Made by a program: the position numbers and the translations under genes
Notes under the pieces: model-generated
Database searches by the model: none
The model's input: the letters and a program-made list of their open reading frames with translations, nothing else
What the model was told of the DNA's origin: nothing
Assembly: GCF_014218355.1 (NCBI RefSeq)
Contig: NZ_AP023368.1
Span: 4,527,501-4,591,500 of the forward strand
Length of the DNA: 64,000 nucleotides
Direction of reading: 5' to 3'
Origin: Anaerocolumna chitinilytica
GTDB taxonomy: Bacteria; Bacillota; Clostridia; Lachnospirales; Lachnospiraceae
In this document: piece by piece, positions 25,580 to 34,904 of the stretch
Numbering within the stretch: the stretch's first letter is position 1
Layout of the letters: each line of letters starts with the position of its first letter

Positions 25580-25912
25580 AATTCCTTCGACCTATCCTTT
25601 CCTATTCCCACAATTTCATTACAGTCACCGGCAGTTTAGACTGCTGGTTTCTTTATGCAAATGAGAATAGCACCTTTTTATTTCTTCGTAAATAGATTGG
25701 AGAAAGGATTGAATTTCGAAAAAAAATACCATCTATAGACATAATAAAATTAAATTTTCTCAAGGAATAATTTCGATTATTTACCATGTACCCTTTACCA
25801 ATCTTAATATTCTTATGTGTAAAAAGGAATCTCTCTTGCAATCACCTTAATTCTAATTTATAATATTAAGCAAATAAGGGATTTGTAAAAAATCATGAGA
25901 GCAGGTATACAT
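25580..25912. other. divergent regulatory region aspA / Lrp-type gene
   Basis: 333 bp, strongly AT-rich. It contains the Lrp gene promoter (25836-25864), a weaker candidate for aspA on the minus strand and a small hairpin ACCAGCAGT/ACTGCCGGT in the aspA leader. A 62-codon minus-strand frame here has no supported start and is not called. Confidence 0.55.
25836..25864 (+). promoter_or_regulatory. promoter of the Lrp-type regulator
   Basis: TTGCAA (25836-25841), 17 bp, TATAAT (25859-25864). Confidence 0.68.
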
Positions 25913-26377
25913 ATGGACCACGTTGATGAACATATACTAGAAATTCTACAGAAAAATGCAAGAACACCACTTAAAGTAATCGCAGACCAGGTATTTCTCT
26001 CCTCACCTGCTGTGGCAGCCAGAATTGCCAAGTTAGAAAAGGATGGTATTATTAAAGGATACCATGCTGAAGTAAACTGGCTAAAATTAGGTTATCATAT
26101 AACAGCTTTTATCAATCTGGAGGTAGAGCCATTTCAGAAAGTGGAATTCTATCCCTTTATTAAGTCCTGCCCCAATGTTATAGAATGCAATTGTGTCACC
26201 GGTCATTATGCCATGTTAATAAAGGTAGGCTTTCCCAGTACAATGGAACTGGATTCCTTTATCGGGCAGATTCAGAAATTCGGACGTACCAGCACCCAGA
26301 TTGTGTTCTCCACTGCGGTAGAACACAGGGGGATTCAATGCGGTATGGTACCGGATGAATCCCCCTTGTCAGAATAA
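25913..26377 (+). CDS. Lrp/AsnC-family transcriptional regulator
   Basis: 155 residues. N-terminal winged helix-turn-helix (HVDEHILEILQKNARTPLKVIADQ, then SSPAVAARIAKLEKDGIIKGY) and a C-terminal RAM ligand-binding domain (about 65-145). These proteins sense amino acids. Its divergent position suggests it controls aspA, perhaps also itself. The ATG at 25913 is preferred over 25895 because the shorter form gives the standard N-terminus and AGCAGG lies upstream. It converges with the HD-GYP gene with 3 bp between stops. Confidence 0.9.
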   Translation: MDHVDEHILEILQKNARTPLKVIADQVFLSSPAVAARIAKLEKDGIIKGYHAEVNWLKLGYHITAFINLEVEPFQKVEFYPFIKSCPNVIECNCVTGHYAMLIKVGFPSTMELDSFIGQIQKFGRTSTQIVFSTAVEHRGIQCGMVPDESPLSE

Positions 26378-26380
26378 CTA

Positions 26381-27004
26381 TTATGTATCTTTTTCTAAAT
26401 TAATAAGCGGTTTAATTACATTATCCCAATGTTCAAGAATGTATTTGCCAATAAAGGGATCGTACATAAATCCTAAGTTCTTTTCGATTTCTATGTAACA
26501 CTCTTCCAGGGATAAGATGCTGCGGTAGCTTCTATGAGTAGTCATAGCATCAATGGAATCACAAATGGCAATAATTCTTGAACCTAAAGGGATATCATTT
26601 CCTTTGATTCCATTCGGATAACCTCTTCCGTCATAACGCTCATGGTGATGCAGGACTATACCGCTGATTTGCTTCATCCGACTGGATTTGTTTAGTATCT
26701 CATATCCTATCACCGGATGCTTTTTCATCATCTCCCATTCGTAAGGCGTCAGTTCTCCTTCTTTGTTTAAGATAGAGTCTGGTATCCCAATCTTTCCGAT
26801 ATCGTGAAGATGTGCTGCAATATGAATTTCATTGGAATCATTGTTACTTAATCCAATGATTTCACAAATTCTCATCGCCAATTCGCTCACACGCCAGGAG
26901 TGATTGGCAGTGTATTTATCCTTGGCATCTAATGCACCTGTTATGCACTCTATAATTTCGTGATAATCTATGTAGTCTTCTGCTTTGCTGTCTGCCTTGC
27001 TCAT
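26381..27004 (-). CDS. stand-alone HD-GYP phosphodiesterase domain protein
   Basis: 207 residues, almost only the HD-GYP domain. Metal-binding HD is in AAHLHDIGKIGIPD (H67, D68), HHHERYDGRGYP carries the GYP motif, and further metal ligands lie at KHPVIGYEI and ICDSIDAMT. All residues expected for a c-di-GMP phosphodiesterase appear present. It lacks any visible receiver, PAS or membrane sensor. Such proteins turn over cyclic dinucleotides and affect motility and biofilm. Confidence 0.88.
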   Translation of the reverse strand: MSKADSKAEDYIDYHEIIECITGALDAKDKYTANHSWRVSELAMRICEIIGLSNNDSNEIHIAAHLHDIGKIGIPDSILNKEGELTPYEWEMMKKHPVIGYEILNKSSRMKQISGIVLHHHERYDGRGYPNGIKGNDIPLGSRIIAICDSIDAMTTHRSYRSILSLEECYIEIEKNLGFMYDPFIGKYILEHWDNVIKPLINLEKDT

Positions 27005-27138
27005 CTTAAGTACCTTTCTTCGGATGGTATAGCTTATCCGATTATAGGAACGTTTCTCTGTCCCTATAATTCATTATCTACAATGTACTATTTTACTAAA
27101 TTATCTGTGTTCAGGCAACTAATTTCAGGAAAGACAGC

Positions 27139-27456
27139 TTAAATTCTTTCAAATCTGTCAACATCTGTAACAAAAATGATAGCACCGCCTACATTTACCA
27201 TAACCTGGGTAGAATAAAACTCAGCAGAACCTACGGGATTGGAAATTATCTGCTGTCTTGGTCCGCACTCCTTCTTCACCAGTTCTATTACTTCATCCAC
27301 TTTTTCTTCTTCCGTACCAATCAGCAAAGTGGTATTGCCTTCTCTCAGGAAACCTCCCGTTGACGCAAGCTTTGTAACGTAAAATCCCTTGGTATTTAAA
27401 CCTTCCGTTACTCTCGTGCTATCTACATTCCGTACTATTACATAAATCAGTTTCAT
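27139..27456 (-). CDS. darA: PII-like cyclic-di-AMP receptor DarA
   Basis: 105-residue PII-like protein of the DarA/PstA family that binds c-di-AMP. Matches to the family: MKLIYVIVRNVDS start, VTKLASTGGFLREGNTTLLIG in the ligand region, VNVGGAIIFVTDVDRFERI at the end. The start at 27456 follows GAAAGGAAGGG; the longer frame to 27516 is not family-like. In other firmicutes darA lies near tmk and holB; neither is next to it here. The regulatory partner is unknown. Confidence 0.92.
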   Translation of the reverse strand: MKLIYVIVRNVDSTRVTEGLNTKGFYVTKLASTGGFLREGNTTLLIGTEEEKVDEVIELVKKECGPRQQIISNPVGSAEFYSTQVMVNVGGAIIFVTDVDRFERI

Positions 27457-27675
27457 TGTAATCCCTTCCTTTCTATCTATAAATTCTGTCTCCAGGATTT
27501 GCATCATTACAATCATATTATTGACTTATCTTGTTACTGTAAACGTAGTGTGGAGTTAATAAACTAATATTCACATAACAAAGGCTAAAAACTACTACTT
27601 TCTAATAACTTGTATTTTATATTTCTATTATAGTACATTTTATAATCAAAGTAAAGATTAGCCTTTGTTTTATCT

Positions 27676-29034
27676 TTATTGTTTACCCTTTAAGATTCCC
27701 TGAATGGTCTTTAGGTTGACCTTCTGTCCATTATATAAGATTAATCCCTTAAATATTCTCGATGACAATGCAACTAAAAGAAGAGTAAATACAATCATAA
27801 CCATCAGCATTAGAGTACTTTCCCAAAGATTAACAGCTCCGGTCAAGGTATCTACCGGAACGCAAAAGGGTGCTGTAAACGGGATATACCTGGCAACAGG
27901 AATAAAGGTTTCATTGCCGTTAAGTGGTACAAAATAGCAGAGAAGCCAGCTGATTACAATCGGAAGCTGTAAAATACTCTGGGTTGATGCAGCATCCTCT
28001 GGTTTTGAAACCATACTGCCTGCAAGCGCTGCCAATACACTGTAGAATAAAAATCCTACAAAGAAAAATGCTACAGCTAACAGAACAGCCGCCGGGGAAA
28101 GAGCTGACTCTCCGATATTATTTTTAACGGCATTTAATACTGCTATTACAGGATTGGTGTAACCTGGGTGCACCATTTTGGCAACCATATCTCCGCCATA
28201 AAGACCGATAAACAAAGCTGCTATCCAGATTATAAACTGCAGCACTCCCTGCACTGCAACCGCTACGACCTTACCTGCTATCAATGCATCCGGGCGCACA
28301 GATACCAAAAGAGTTTCAACTAGTTTGGAGGTCTTCTCACCTGACACTGATTTGCTGACGGATTGACCATAGAGTATCAGCATCATATACAGCATAAAAC
28401 TAAATAACATTGGGGCTACCATCTTAACAATAACGGTAGCAACATTATTGCTCTTATCGCCGATATTGGAATAGGAATAATCCACCGACTGCATTGCTGC
28501 AGTTATCTGCTCAGGCGTAAGGCCGGCTTTGTTTAACTTAACTAACTGGAAAGCCTGAGAAAGAGCAGAGACCAGCTTTTTAACATCCTTTTCTTTTAAA
28601 AGGCTGTTCTCCGGTAAAGCTCCCTTTAATTGATAATCCGTCCCTTGCTTTACTATCTGCAAGATAACTGTTTTTTGAGTTACGCCTGAATCTTTTATTG
28701 CTTCCGAAAAATCAGTTCCCTCAAAATCCTTAAATTGTATATTTTCAAATACCTTATTACCTTTCAGGTATGCTGAAAAATCAATGGGACTTAATCCGCT
28801 CTCATCCATCACCAGGACATTTTCAACCTGGGATACTTCGGTTGTTTCGCCATTAGCACCAGTTCCATTGCCATGATCTTTACCACGTCCAGCTCCTACA
28901 ACGCTGCCTACAATTAAACCGCCCGCTATAAGCAGCGCAATCAAAACTGTTATTATCTTAAAGCTCTTAGTGCCGGACAACTGCTTAAAGGTAAAGCTGT
29001 ATACCGCACGAAAGCCTCTTAATCTTTCCTTCAT
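27676..29034 (-). CDS. ABC-2-type permease, Nat-type, second subunit
   Basis: 452-residue membrane protein of the NatB/ABC-2 type: one N-terminal segment (about 25-45), a large extracytoplasmic domain (about 50-190), then five or six segments in the C-terminal half. It pairs with the similar permease just upstream and the ATPase at 30364-31302 to form an exporter; sodium, lipid or drug are possible substrates. Its start overlaps the upstream stop by 4 bp. Confidence 0.83.
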   Translation of the reverse strand: MKERLRGFRAVYSFTFKQLSGTKSFKIITVLIALLIAGGLIVGSVVGAGRGKDHGNGTGANGETTEVSQVENVLVMDESGLSPIDFSAYLKGNKVFENIQFKDFEGTDFSEAIKDSGVTQKTVILQIVKQGTDYQLKGALPENSLLKEKDVKKLVSALSQAFQLVKLNKAGLTPEQITAAMQSVDYSYSNIGDKSNNVATVIVKMVAPMLFSFMLYMMLILYGQSVSKSVSGEKTSKLVETLLVSVRPDALIAGKVVAVAVQGVLQFIIWIAALFIGLYGGDMVAKMVHPGYTNPVIAVLNAVKNNIGESALSPAAVLLAVAFFFVGFLFYSVLAALAGSMVSKPEDAASTQSILQLPIVISWLLCYFVPLNGNETFIPVARYIPFTAPFCVPVDTLTGAVNLWESTLMLMVMIVFTLLLVALSSRIFKGLILYNGQKVNLKTIQGILKGKQ

Positions 29035-30377
29035 GCCTTTATACCTCCTTTATTCAGTTTGAATAAATCCTTTAACTTTATACGGTTTCCATTATGAAGT
29101 ATTAAAACTTCATAGATACTTGCTACAAAACGGAATAAAAGGATGTTTAGTACAATCTGAATAATAATAGCTCCTAATCCAATTAATAAACTTGCTTTAC
29201 CTATCAGTATAGCCCCTGGCAGAATAAAGGGTGACGATAACGGAAAGAGATAAGCAAAGTAAACAAATGCATTGTTTCCGCTTCCCATCAAAACACTGGC
29301 TGCTCCGACTCCGATATAGACACCAACCAAAGTTGCAAGGGTTATTAGAGTCATACCTTCATTCAACTCTTCCATTTTACTTACAGTTGCTCCGGCCATA
29401 CCGGCTAGAACTGCATAAAATATAAGTCCCAGTGCAATCAAAATAAGGCACAGCAAGATATTTTCAATATTTAGATTCTGAAAGATGTTATGAGGTAAAT
29501 ATTGACTCATGATATCTGTTTGCTTTCCACTCCCAAAGATAGAAGCTGAAGCCTTGTTGGAGATAAAAACCAGTATTATTAAAGATATAATCTGTAATAA
29601 TACAGCGCAGAGCATAGCAAGAATCTTACCTACCATCAATGCAAGAGGTTTCACGGATATCAGAAGATATTCAACAATACGGCTGGATTTCTCCATAACA
29701 ACAGAAGAGGCCACCTGAGAACTAGCCATAATATTCACCATCATTAAAAAGAAGAGGATACCATAGATGAACCAGTATTCATTCATGGTAATTGCATTGT
29801 TTTCATCCTTTACTGTGTTTCCCTGTGCATCCAGCTTTACTGTGGCAGTATCGACCTTAGCAAGAATAAGTGCACTTTGGTCCTCAGAAACACCCTGGGC
29901 TGTCAGCCTAAGTAGATTGAATTTGTTGCTAACCTCATCTGCCAAAGAAATAATATTTAAGTCCTTTACCGGTCCTTTGGAGGCTTTGGCAAATTCCAGC
30001 TTGTAGGCACCATCCTGTTCTTTTATTGTAAGTATCACAGAACTCTTCTCTGAAGCTTCGATTCTGTCCGCAACTGTTTTATAGTCTTCGGTCAGATTGG
30101 TAAATTCCGTGTTCTGAAAAGCTTTTTCCTGTTTCAGTGAAGAGAAATCAAGGTCTATAAGCGAGGTTTCATTTTGTATGTATACCTTCGTTACGGAACT
30201 ATCTCCCTGTGCACCGGTTGCAACTCCACCTTTTGTAAGATACTGGATTAAAGGCATGGATACTACTGCAATTAATGCCATTAAAATGAAGGTAATCCTA
30301 TAGGCTTTATTCTTAATGGTTTCAGTCAGCGTAAAAGAAAATACGTCCTTCCAGCCGCTAATACTACTTTTCGTCAT
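29031..30377 (-). CDS. ABC-2-type permease, Nat-type, first subunit
   Basis: 448 residues with the same plan as the gene after it: N-terminal segment, extracytoplasmic domain to about residue 190, cluster of membrane segments at the C-terminus. Two related but clearly different permease subunits suggest a heterodimeric channel. Its start lies inside the last codons of the ATPase gene (ATG 30377, ATPase stop 30364), which points to coupled translation. Confidence 0.83.
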   Translation of the reverse strand: MTKSSISGWKDVFSFTLTETIKNKAYRITFILMALIAVVSMPLIQYLTKGGVATGAQGDSSVTKVYIQNETSLIDLDFSSLKQEKAFQNTEFTNLTEDYKTVADRIEASEKSSVILTIKEQDGAYKLEFAKASKGPVKDLNIISLADEVSNKFNLLRLTAQGVSEDQSALILAKVDTATVKLDAQGNTVKDENNAITMNEYWFIYGILFFLMMVNIMASSQVASSVVMEKSSRIVEYLLISVKPLALMVGKILAMLCAVLLQIISLIILVFISNKASASIFGSGKQTDIMSQYLPHNIFQNLNIENILLCLILIALGLIFYAVLAGMAGATVSKMEELNEGMTLITLATLVGVYIGVGAASVLMGSGNNAFVYFAYLFPLSSPFILPGAILIGKASLLIGLGAIIIQIVLNILLFRFVASIYEVLILHNGNRIKLKDLFKLNKGGIKA

Positions 30378-31302
30378 GGGTATCACCGACCTTTTCTATA
30401 AATATTTCATGAAGTGAGGGCTCTCTAAGTTCAAATTTGACAATCGGTATCTTATCCTGAATCAACTTTGTTAAAAATGCCATTGCCTGCTCTTCTCCCA
30501 ATACCTTAAGCTGATATTCGCCGGGAGTCTTATTGGTTATCTGAATACCAAAGTTCTCAATATAGGAGGCAATTTCTACATCACTCTTAACAAACAGGTT
30601 TACCCTGCCATAACTCTTTTTAATCTCATTTAAGTTACCTTGCAGCACTGCCTTTCCTCTGTTCATTATCGTAATATCAGAACAAAATTCTTCAATTACA
30701 GGCATCTGATGGCTGGACATAATAAGGAACTTATCTTTCGCAATCTCTTCTCGGATGATTCCTTTAAAAAGTTCTGTATTTACAGGATCAAGACCACTCA
30801 AAGGTTCATCCAGAATAATTAATTCCGGATCTGAGATAAGAGCTGCCATCAGCTGAATTTTTTGCTGGTTACCTTTTGAGAGCTGGTCCGCTTTGTTGGC
30901 TTTTACTGTCTTTCCCTTTACCTTGGGAGGAAATATATATTCATTAACCGATAGACGATCAGACCAATACTCAATACGGCTCATAGCAGTTTTTTTAGGA
31001 ACATTCCGAAGCTTGGCAAAATATAAAAGCTGGTCTAATAAAGAATATTTCGGATACAGCCCTCTTTCTTCTGCCAGATAGCCGACATTAGCATTAACCG
31101 TATCAAGGGTTTTTCCTTTCCACAATACATCTCCCCCGTCTTTTGAAAGCATTCCTAAAATAATTCTCAAAGATGTAGTCTTTCCGGCACCATTCGTTCC
31201 AAGTAACGCATATACTCCGGGATTTTCAATGGAAAAGCTTAAATCCTCAACTACTACTTTGTCACCATATTTTTTTGTTATGTTTTTGACAATTAACGAC
31301 AT
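30364..31302 (-). CDS. ABC transporter ATPase, NatA type
   Basis: 312-residue ATP-binding subunit driving the two downstream permeases. Walker A is GTNGAGKTT, the signature is LSKGNQQKIQ (SKGN in place of SGGQ, a common variant in this subfamily), Walker B is ELIILDEPLSGLDP, and the switch His is in MSSHQM. A C-terminal DUF4162-like extension (about 225-305) is typical of NatA/CcmA-type exporters. Good GGAGAG site. First gene of the three-gene operon. Confidence 0.9.
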   Translation of the reverse strand: MSLIVKNITKKYGDKVVVEDLSFSIENPGVYALLGTNGAGKTTSLRIILGMLSKDGGDVLWKGKTLDTVNANVGYLAEERGLYPKYSLLDQLLYFAKLRNVPKKTAMSRIEYWSDRLSVNEYIFPPKVKGKTVKANKADQLSKGNQQKIQLMAALISDPELIILDEPLSGLDPVNTELFKGIIREEIAKDKFLIMSSHQMPVIEEFCSDITIMNRGKAVLQGNLNEIKKSYGRVNLFVKSDVEIASYIENFGIQITNKTPGEYQLKVLGEEQAMAFLTKLIQDKIPIVKFELREPSLHEIFIEKVGDTHDEK

Positions 31303-31657
31303 ACTCTTTCTCTCCTTACCCTTTTTGTACCAGCTCTGTTCAAACTAAACCTGCAATTAACCTTACTTTACCCAGCAGCTGGATAATATTTCTTGTTAAT
31401 GATATCAATAAGCCCCGTAATATGCAATTACATTTTATTTATAAATAGATTAAATTTTCGTTAAAAATTTTCGTAGAATGAATTGTAACCTATTGTAAAT
31501 AATATTTCTAATTCATTATATTTAAAAGATTCTTTTGACAATTTATACAATTAATATTAAAATATTCCGGTATGCTGTATTCGAATTCTACAAAACAAAA
31601 GCAAATTTCACACAATAATTGCTTATACAGCGTATATAACAAAGGAAAGGAGTTCTT
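31303..31657. other. divergent intergenic region, ABC exporter / APC permease
   Basis: 355 bp, strongly AT-rich, no credible gene. It contains the APC promoter (31535-31563). The APC leader has an imperfect inverted repeat ATGCTGTAT (31573-31581) / ATACAGCGTAT (31625-31635). No promoter for the ABC operon is clear. Confidence 0.5.
31535..31563 (+). promoter_or_regulatory. promoter of the APC permease
   Basis: TTGACA (31535-31540), 17 bp, TAAAAT (31558-31563), about 90 nt ahead of the start codon. Confidence 0.7.
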
Positions 31658-33013
31658 ATGGAGAACAAAAACAAGCAGATTGAACATTATGGTCTGTTTA
31701 CAGCTACTGCCATGATTATTGGCATTGTAATCGGTTCCGGTATCTTTTTTAAAGTGGACGATGTACTAAAATTTACAGGAGGCAGTGTCGGACTAGGTAT
31801 TCTTGTATTTGTTATAGGTGCCCTAAGTATTATCTTCGGAAGTCTTACCCTAACCGAACTTTCCATCCGTACGGAAGGATCCGGGGGTATCATCAGCTAT
31901 TTTGAGCGGTTTATCTCACCAAAATCCGCAAGTGGTTTTGGATGGTTTCAGACTTTTATCTATTTTCCGACTATTAATGCAGTAATATCATGGGTAGCAG
32001 CACTTTATATTTTCTCCTTTTTAGGAATAAATGCTTCTTTAGAAGCACAGATTGCTTTAGGCTATGTTATTTTCACATTTTTTTATGGTGTTAATATCTT
32101 ATCATATAAATTAGGCGGCTATATTCAAAATATTGCCGCAATCATAAAACTTATTCCATTGGTTGTTATTGCAGTGGCCGGAATTTTTTATCATGGTCAG
32201 CCTGCTGCAATACCCACCGGTATAGAGGTCATCAAGAAAACCCACGTGGGACTTGCCTGGCTGGCAGCTCTGGCCCCTATTGCCTTCTCCTTTGACGGTT
32301 GGGTTGTATCTGTTAATATTACAAATGAAGTAAGAAACCCCAAACGAAATATGCCTCTGGCACTTATAATAGGACCTTTGACCGTATTATCTGTATATAT
32401 CCTATACTTTTTAGGTTTAAACAACATGCTGGGCTCTGAATATATTATGTCTTTGGGGAATGATGCTGTTAATAAGGCCGGTGCGATTATTTTAGGAAGC
32501 AGCGGTACAAAATTGCTGTTATTCTTTATTGTTATATCCGTTCTGGGGGTTGTAAACGGAATGACCTTAGGAAGCATACGTATGCCTCAAAGCCTAGCCG
32601 CCAGAAACATGATTCCTGGTGCCGAAAAGGTTGCAAGGCTTCACCCAAAATATGAGATTTCACTCCCTTCCGCTCTTATAGCTTATATTACAGCAGCGGT
32701 CTGGATGCTGCTCCATTACATCACTATGAAGACTGATTTCCTAAAGGGAAGCGATATCAGCGAAATAGCGATTGTATTCAGTTATATCTGCTATATGCTG
32801 CTTTATATGAAGGTTATTTCTTTACGGAAAAATGGTGAAATCAAAAGTTTCTTCAAAGGAATCCTTTGCCCGGTATTAGGATTATTCGGATCGCTTATTA
32901 TCTTAATTGGAGGGCTCATTTCCAATCCTCTTCATGTAATCTGCTTTATCCTTTTCTGCGGACTGGTTTGCTTATTAGGATTTCTGTATTTTAAAGGAAA
33001 AGCTTCTAAATAG
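31658..33013 (+). CDS. APC-family amino acid permease
   Basis: 451-residue membrane transporter with about twelve segments. The family's first-helix motif IGSGIFF and the ELS stretch in the second segment are present, and the sequence is most like the SteT/LAT-type exchangers. The substrate is probably a neutral amino acid, not determinable here. AAAGGAG site 8 bp ahead of ATG. Monocistronic: own promoter and a strong shared terminator after it. Confidence 0.88.
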   Translation: MENKNKQIEHYGLFTATAMIIGIVIGSGIFFKVDDVLKFTGGSVGLGILVFVIGALSIIFGSLTLTELSIRTEGSGGIISYFERFISPKSASGFGWFQTFIYFPTINAVISWVAALYIFSFLGINASLEAQIALGYVIFTFFYGVNILSYKLGGYIQNIAAIIKLIPLVVIAVAGIFYHGQPAAIPTGIEVIKKTHVGLAWLAALAPIAFSFDGWVVSVNITNEVRNPKRNMPLALIIGPLTVLSVYILYFLGLNNMLGSEYIMSLGNDAVNKAGAIILGSSGTKLLLFFIVISVLGVVNGMTLGSIRMPQSLAARNMIPGAEKVARLHPKYEISLPSALIAYITAAVWMLLHYITMKTDFLKGSDISEIAIVFSYICYMLLYMKVISLRKNGEIKSFFKGILCPVLGLFGSLIILIGGLISNPLHVICFILFCGLVCLLGFLYFKGKASK

Positions 33014-33064
33014 TACTGAAATTTATCGGATATAATAATTAATAATATAATTATAAGTAATAAT

Positions 33065-33120
33065 AAGCCCTGTACCTTTTCTTCATCGTATATTACGTTA
33101 AGGAAAAGTACAGGGCTTTT
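33065..33120. terminator. bidirectional terminator
   Basis: AAGCCCTGTAC (33065-33075) pairs with GTACAGGGCTT (33108-33118), with AAAA/TTTT extensions. It separates the convergent APC permease and L,D-transpeptidase genes. Confidence 0.85.
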
Positions 33121-33148
33121 ATTGATAGGATCTCAAGCTGTGCAGCCA

Positions 33149-34678
33149 TTATTCTCCCTGACTGCTGCCCGTATCCTCCGTTCCGTTATTCTTATCTGCA
33201 GGTGTTTTGTTCACCAGACTGTCATCGTCCTTCTTATTATAACTCTCCGTTCCCGGCAGCTCATACACTACTACAGCTACTCCTCGCTTGATATTCTCAA
33301 ACATCTTTTTGGCATTGCTCGGCGGCATATTGATACAGCCATGGGAGCCATTAGTCATATAGATCTTTCCGCCAAAACTGTAACGCCAGGGAGCATCGTG
33401 GAATCCGATATTACGGTTAAAGGGCATCCAGTATTTTACCGGTGTCGCATAATCCTCTCCTACTAAAGTAGCATCATTTTCCTTATATTGAACGGGATAG
33501 GTACCTACCGGTGTGCCATTGTTTTTTGAAAGATTACCGGATACAAAATCCGATTCCAGAATCAGTTTTCCTTCTTTGTAAAAGAATAAGTGCTGGGCAG
33601 TGAGATTTACTTCTACATATGTATTACCGATGTCATCGGTACCATATTGCTGGGCAGTTTGAAAATAAGCAGGTTTTCTCTCTATCTGCTGACCATTCTT
33701 TATCAGTTTAAGCAGGTCTGATTTTTCTGTTACTCTGTCAAGCCACCAGCCGTAATCGCCGCCTTTTATCTTTAAAACATCTCCATAGGAGGTCTTAAAA
33801 GTACGGACTCTGCCAAAGGAATTATAGTTCTTCCCGATATAATCCACATACTCTTTTACCCCATTTTCATCTAACGTAACCTTCATATTATCATCAACAG
33901 CCAGCCACTTACTGATTTTCTTACCGTCTAAGACTTCCGTTACGTCCCCAAAATGATAGGTGATAACGCTGCCTGCCATTTTATTCATCTTATCCAAAGC
34001 TTTCTTAAGATCCGCATTGTCCGAGAAGATGGTAGGTTTCTCATAGACTCCGGCTTCTTCCAGGCTTAATTCTGTCTTCAAAGAAAGAATAGCCGCTTTA
34101 ACTGCCTCAAACATCTTATCACGATTAACCTTTGCTCCTTGATTCTCCGGTACTATCTCATAGCCCTTATCTCCATAATCAGAAATATGAGCATTCACTG
34201 GTGCTATATCATAATCTGATGCAAAGCTCTTTAAACCATCAAAATATTCCGTAAGCAGCTCATCACTATACAAAAGCGCTGCTTTCAACGTAATCTTATG
34301 AGCTTTTAATAAAGCAGCTGGCCAGGTATAAGAATTCTGTGTTAATAATAAGTCTGATAGCTTCTCATCATATACAGTATTCAGCCCGATATCCTCACCA
34401 TGGAGTTTTTCCGTCAGGTCATTACGCTCTTTTATAGTGAGTACATAAGACTCTACTTCCTCATTAATGGCCGCTTCCGCCTGTGCTTCTGTCATACCAG
34501 AGACGTTTACACCATTAATCGTAGTGTTATGATAAAAATGGCTCTTGTAATAAAATGCCAGAAATAAGTAAATTATAAGGAGCGGTACTGCCACGGCAAC
34601 TCCCCCGTAAAGCAGTGCCTTTTTCGCAAGACTGCCTTTCTCCTTATTACTTGAGTTTTTATTTGTCAGCTCGTTCAT
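33149..34678 (-). CDS. membrane-anchored L,D-transpeptidase (YkuD) with peptidoglycan-binding repeats
   Basis: 509 residues. A short cytoplasmic tail and one membrane anchor (about 18-40) place it outside. Residues about 60-320 form repeats of the PG_binding_4/VanW-type seen before YkuD domains. The C-terminal YkuD domain (about 345-480) carries the catalytic signature MTNGSHGCINM with Cys near 448, preceded by a conserved His in NIGFHDAPW. A low-complexity Asp/Asn/Glu tail ends it. It makes 3-3 cross-links and can confer resistance to beta-lactams. The start at 34678 follows GGAAGG; an in-frame codon at 34714 has no site. Confidence 0.92.
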   Translation of the reverse strand: MNELTNKNSSNKEKGSLAKKALLYGGVAVAVPLLIIYLFLAFYYKSHFYHNTTINGVNVSGMTEAQAEAAINEEVESYVLTIKERNDLTEKLHGEDIGLNTVYDEKLSDLLLTQNSYTWPAALLKAHKITLKAALLYSDELLTEYFDGLKSFASDYDIAPVNAHISDYGDKGYEIVPENQGAKVNRDKMFEAVKAAILSLKTELSLEEAGVYEKPTIFSDNADLKKALDKMNKMAGSVITYHFGDVTEVLDGKKISKWLAVDDNMKVTLDENGVKEYVDYIGKNYNSFGRVRTFKTSYGDVLKIKGGDYGWWLDRVTEKSDLLKLIKNGQQIERKPAYFQTAQQYGTDDIGNTYVEVNLTAQHLFFYKEGKLILESDFVSGNLSKNNGTPVGTYPVQYKENDATLVGEDYATPVKYWMPFNRNIGFHDAPWRYSFGGKIYMTNGSHGCINMPPSNAKKMFENIKRGVAVVVYELPGTESYNKKDDDSLVNKTPADKNNGTEDTGSSQGE

Positions 34679-34904
34679 ATTTTCACACCTTCCAGTTTGA
34701 AAATGGAATACCATTTTTCAAATTTTTATTTAAGTGTATGATTATAGTTTATATATTCTATTTAATAAGCATACTACTCATTCATACATCCCTATAATAA
34801 CATAGAATGGTGTTAAATACTTGGCATTTTAATTACGTTTTCATTAAATGTCTATTACAGAAGGTGATTTTATCTTAAATTCTTCCAGCTTATCCAGAAA
34901 GCCC

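Noticed and set aside
25653..25841. 62-codon minus-strand frame upstream of aspA
   Set aside because: No ribosome site, AT-driven composition, overlaps the Lrp promoter region.
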